DNA of 23,085 nt from DATLFI01 sp035524895. Lineage in GTDB: Bacteria > Acidobacteriota > Thermoanaerobaculia > Multivoradales > Multivoraceae. The DNA lies in contig DATLFI010000271.1 of assembly GCA_035524895.1 (NCBI GenBank), positions 1 to 23,085 on the forward strand, given 5' to 3'. The number at the start of each line of letters is the position of its first letter. Within the stretch, counting starts at the first letter, position 1. This document shows, one piece after another, positions 21,629-23,085 of this stretch. The notes under the pieces were generated by a model. It had not been told where the DNA came from. It made no database searches and saw only the letters and a list, made by a program, of their open reading frames with translations. The position numbers were made by a program, and so were the translations under genes.

Positions 21629-22617
21629 CCGCCGCAGAGCGCTGTGCCGCCGAGGCGGTCGTAGTCGAAGCGTACCCAGGCCTCCTCGAACGCCGGCCGC
21701 GGGCCGTCGCGCGCGCCCTCTCGGCACTCGAAGCGGGGGGTGCTCGGCAGCGCGAGCTGGTCCAGGCGCTCTACCCGCGGACCGGTAGGGCCAGGGTCGT
21801 CGGCATCACCGGACCGCCGGGCAGCGGCAAGAGCACGCTGGTCGATCGATTCGCGCGTGTCTGCCGTGCCAGAGAGGAGACGGTTGGCATCCTGGCCGTC
21901 GATCCCACCAGCCCGTTCACCGGGGGTGCGCTGCTCGGTGACCGCGTGCGGATGCAGGAGCTGTACACGGACCCTGGCACGTTCATCCGTTCGATGGCGA
22001 CACGTGGCGCCCTCGGCGGGCTGGCGCGGGCCACCCGAGACGCCGTCGACGTGCTCGATGCCGCCGGCTTCGACTGGGTGCTGGTCGAGACTGTCGGCGT
22101 CGGCCAAGACGAGGTCGACGTCATGAGCACCGTGCAGACGGTCGTCGTAGTGACGGTGCCGGGGCTGGGCGACGAGATCCAGGCGATCAAGGCCGGCGTG
22201 CTGGAGATCGCCGACGTTTTCGTGGTCAACAAGGGTGACCGCGACGGCGTGGAGTCCACGGTGCGGGACCTCGAGTCGATGCTGCAGATGGGCGCCACGA
22301 CGAAGGGAGGCTGGCGTCCCGAGATCGTGCGCACCATCGCGACCCGTGGCCAGGGAATCGGAGAGCTGCTCGAGCAGGTCGAACGCCACCGCGAGTGGCT
22401 GGTGACGAGCGGCGAGCTCGAGCGCCGCAGCCTCCGCGGGCTCAGGCTACGCGTCGAGAACCTGCTGCGGGATCGCATCCTCGAGCTGGCGGGCGAAGCA
22501 CACAGGATCGAGCTCGAGCTGGAGATCGCGCGGGCAGAGCGGGCCGATCCCTACACCGTCGCAGGCCGGCTGTTCGAGCGAGCGCTGCGCTCGCTCGCCG
22601 GCAAGGAGGGCGAATGA
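21625..22617 (+). CDS. meaB: MeaB/ArgK family GTPase, methylmalonyl-CoA mutase chaperone
   Basis: A 330-residue SIMIBI-class G protein that loads and protects adenosylcobalamin-dependent methylmalonyl-CoA mutase. Motifs are complete: Walker A GPPGSGKST (63-71), DPTSPFTGGALLGDRVRM from Asp93, ETVGVGQDEVD from about 154, and the base-specificity motif NKGD (202-205). The N-terminal helical arm (ERRPRAVARALSALE) and C-terminal dimerisation helices are present, so length is normal. ATG overlaps the SpoIID stop, and its own stop overlaps the epimerase ATG (both ATGA), so all three are translationally coupled. The epimerase partner supports a methylmalonyl-CoA role over the older ArgK name. The mutase is not in this window. 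Confidence 0.95.
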   Translation: MTAAERCAAEAVVVEAYPGLLERRPRAVARALSALEAGGARQRELVQALYPRTGRARVVGITGPPGSGKSTLVDRFARVCRAREETVGILAVDPTSPFTGGALLGDRVRMQELYTDPGTFIRSMATRGALGGLARATRDAVDVLDAAGFDWVLVETVGVGQDEVDVMSTVQTVVVVTVPGLGDEIQAIKAGVLEIADVFVVNKGDRDGVESTVRDLESMLQMGATTKGGWRPEIVRTIATRGQGIGELLEQVERHREWLVTSGELERRSLRGLRLRVENLLRDRILELAGEAHRIELELEIARAERADPYTVAGRLFERALRSLAGKEGE

Positions 22618-23054
22618 TCCAAGGCGTGGACCACATCGGTATCGCGGTGCGCTCGATCGACGAGGCGCGGGGCGTGTGGGAGCGGCTGGGCCTGGCTGTC
22701 GCCTCGATCGAGGAGGTGCCGTCGGAGGGCGTCAGAGTAGCCATGATCCCGTGCGGGGCGTGTCGCATCGAGCTACTCGAGCCGACGTCTCCCGATTCGC
22801 CGATCGCTCGCTTCCTCGAGCGGCGCGGGCCGGGGATCCATCATCTCTGTTTGCGCTCGGGCGACGTGCTCGAGGCGGATCAGGCGCTCCGCGTGGGCGG
22901 GTTCGAGCTGGTGCGCAGCGCGCCGGGCCCTGGCGCAGAAGGCTCGCTCGTTCAGTTCCTCCACCCTCGCTCGAGCGGCGGCGTGCTGCTCGAGTTGTCG
23001 CAGCCGGCGCCGGGTCACGGGAACCAAGCGGAGGTCGACCGTGGGTCCAGGTAG
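22614..23054 (+). CDS. mce: Methylmalonyl-CoA epimerase
   Basis: A 146-residue enzyme of the vicinal-oxygen-chelate fold that interconverts (S)- and (R)-methylmalonyl-CoA between propionyl-CoA carboxylase and the mutase. The metal-site regions are visible: VDHIGIAV with His7, RIELLEP around residues 51-57, GIHHLCL with His76/His77, and VLLELSQ with Glu127; FLERRGPG and FLHPRSSGG are family hallmarks. The length fits, with a short hydrophilic tail past the domain. ATG 22614 follows AAGGAGG at good spacing and overlaps the meaB stop. The next gene begins within its last 14 bases. Confidence 0.95.
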   Translation: MIQGVDHIGIAVRSIDEARGVWERLGLAVASIEEVPSEGVRVAMIPCGACRIELLEPTSPDSPIARFLERRGPGIHHLCLRSGDVLEADQALRVGGFELVRSAPGPGAEGSLVQFLHPRSSGGVLLELSQPAPGHGNQAEVDRGSR

Positions 23055-23085
23055 CTTCGTGATCCTTCACCTCCAGGGCCCGACC
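23041..23085 (+). CDS. Start of an unidentified gene, cut by the window end
   Basis: GTG at 23041 preceded by GGAGG at 23030-23034 (6-base spacing) opens a frame reading MGPGSFVILHLQGPT to the window edge. It overlaps the epimerase gene's end by 14 bases, continuing the pattern of coupled starts. An internal GTG at 23059 is an alternative start. Too short to identify; given the neighbours it may belong to the same operon. Confidence 0.5.
   Translation, partial: MGPGSFVILHLQGPT

Overview
This is a densely packed, very GC-rich chromosomal segment with no mobile elements, tRNA, rRNA or CRISPR array. The gene set suggests a diderm (Gram-negative-type) bacterium outside the well-studied Gammaproteobacteria: an EnvC/S41/YibQ envelope block, a SPOR-SpoIID lipoprotein, two DUF4388 proteins, a DUF1844 protein, an HspR-type repressor beside dnaK, and a meaB-mce pair. 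Acidobacteriota or a deltaproteobacterial lineage (Myxococcota-like) fits best. This placement is inference from gene content only.

Layout. (1) 270-2727, plus strand: a CNT/NupC nucleoside transporter, then an RsbU/SpoIIE-type PP2C phosphatase. (2) 2741-5615, minus strand: class II fructose-1,6-bisphosphatase (glpX), dCTP deaminase (dcd) and a DUF4388 protein. (3) 5882-6736: a CPBP intramembrane protease, divergent from glpX. (4) 6841-7652: an overlapping RsbW-like kinase and STAS antagonist. With the phosphatase at 1480 these make a complete partner-switching set, but no sigma factor is in view. (5) 7651-11182: an EnvC-like coiled-coil/LytM protein, an S41 (CtpA-like) protein and a divergent polysaccharide deacetylase (YibQ). 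This is the conserved envC-ctpA-yibQ order, but the first two have lost their catalytic or metal-binding residues. (6) mazG on the minus strand, overlapping the yibQ 3' end. (7) 12184-15926: DUF1844 protein, a TPR membrane protein and a second DUF4388 protein with a transmembrane segment and a pseudopilin-like tail. (8) 16255-18684: dnaK with a clear promoter and upstream repeats, then an HspR-like MerR regulator. (9) 18740 to the window end: a tightly coupled run of a zinc-finger DnaC/DnaI-like ATPase, a SPOR-SpoIID lipoprotein, MeaB, methylmalonyl-CoA epimerase and the start of one more gene.

How the genes could work together. Peptidoglycan remodelling recurs. An EnvC-like amidase activator would lead to stem-peptide-free (denuded) glycan. 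SPOR domains bind such glycan and SpoIID enzymes cleave it, so the EnvC block and the SPOR-SpoIID lipoprotein could act in sequence at the septum. This link is inference. MeaB and the epimerase serve the methylmalonyl-CoA/propionate pathway.

Most notable points: the S41 protein lacks both the nucleophile Ser and the general-base Lys; the EnvC-like signal peptide lies upstream of any canonical start codon in its frame; a DUF4388-TM-pseudopilin architecture; repeats around the dnaK promoter; and a recurring extended -10-like element (TGYTANGMT) in front of five genes.
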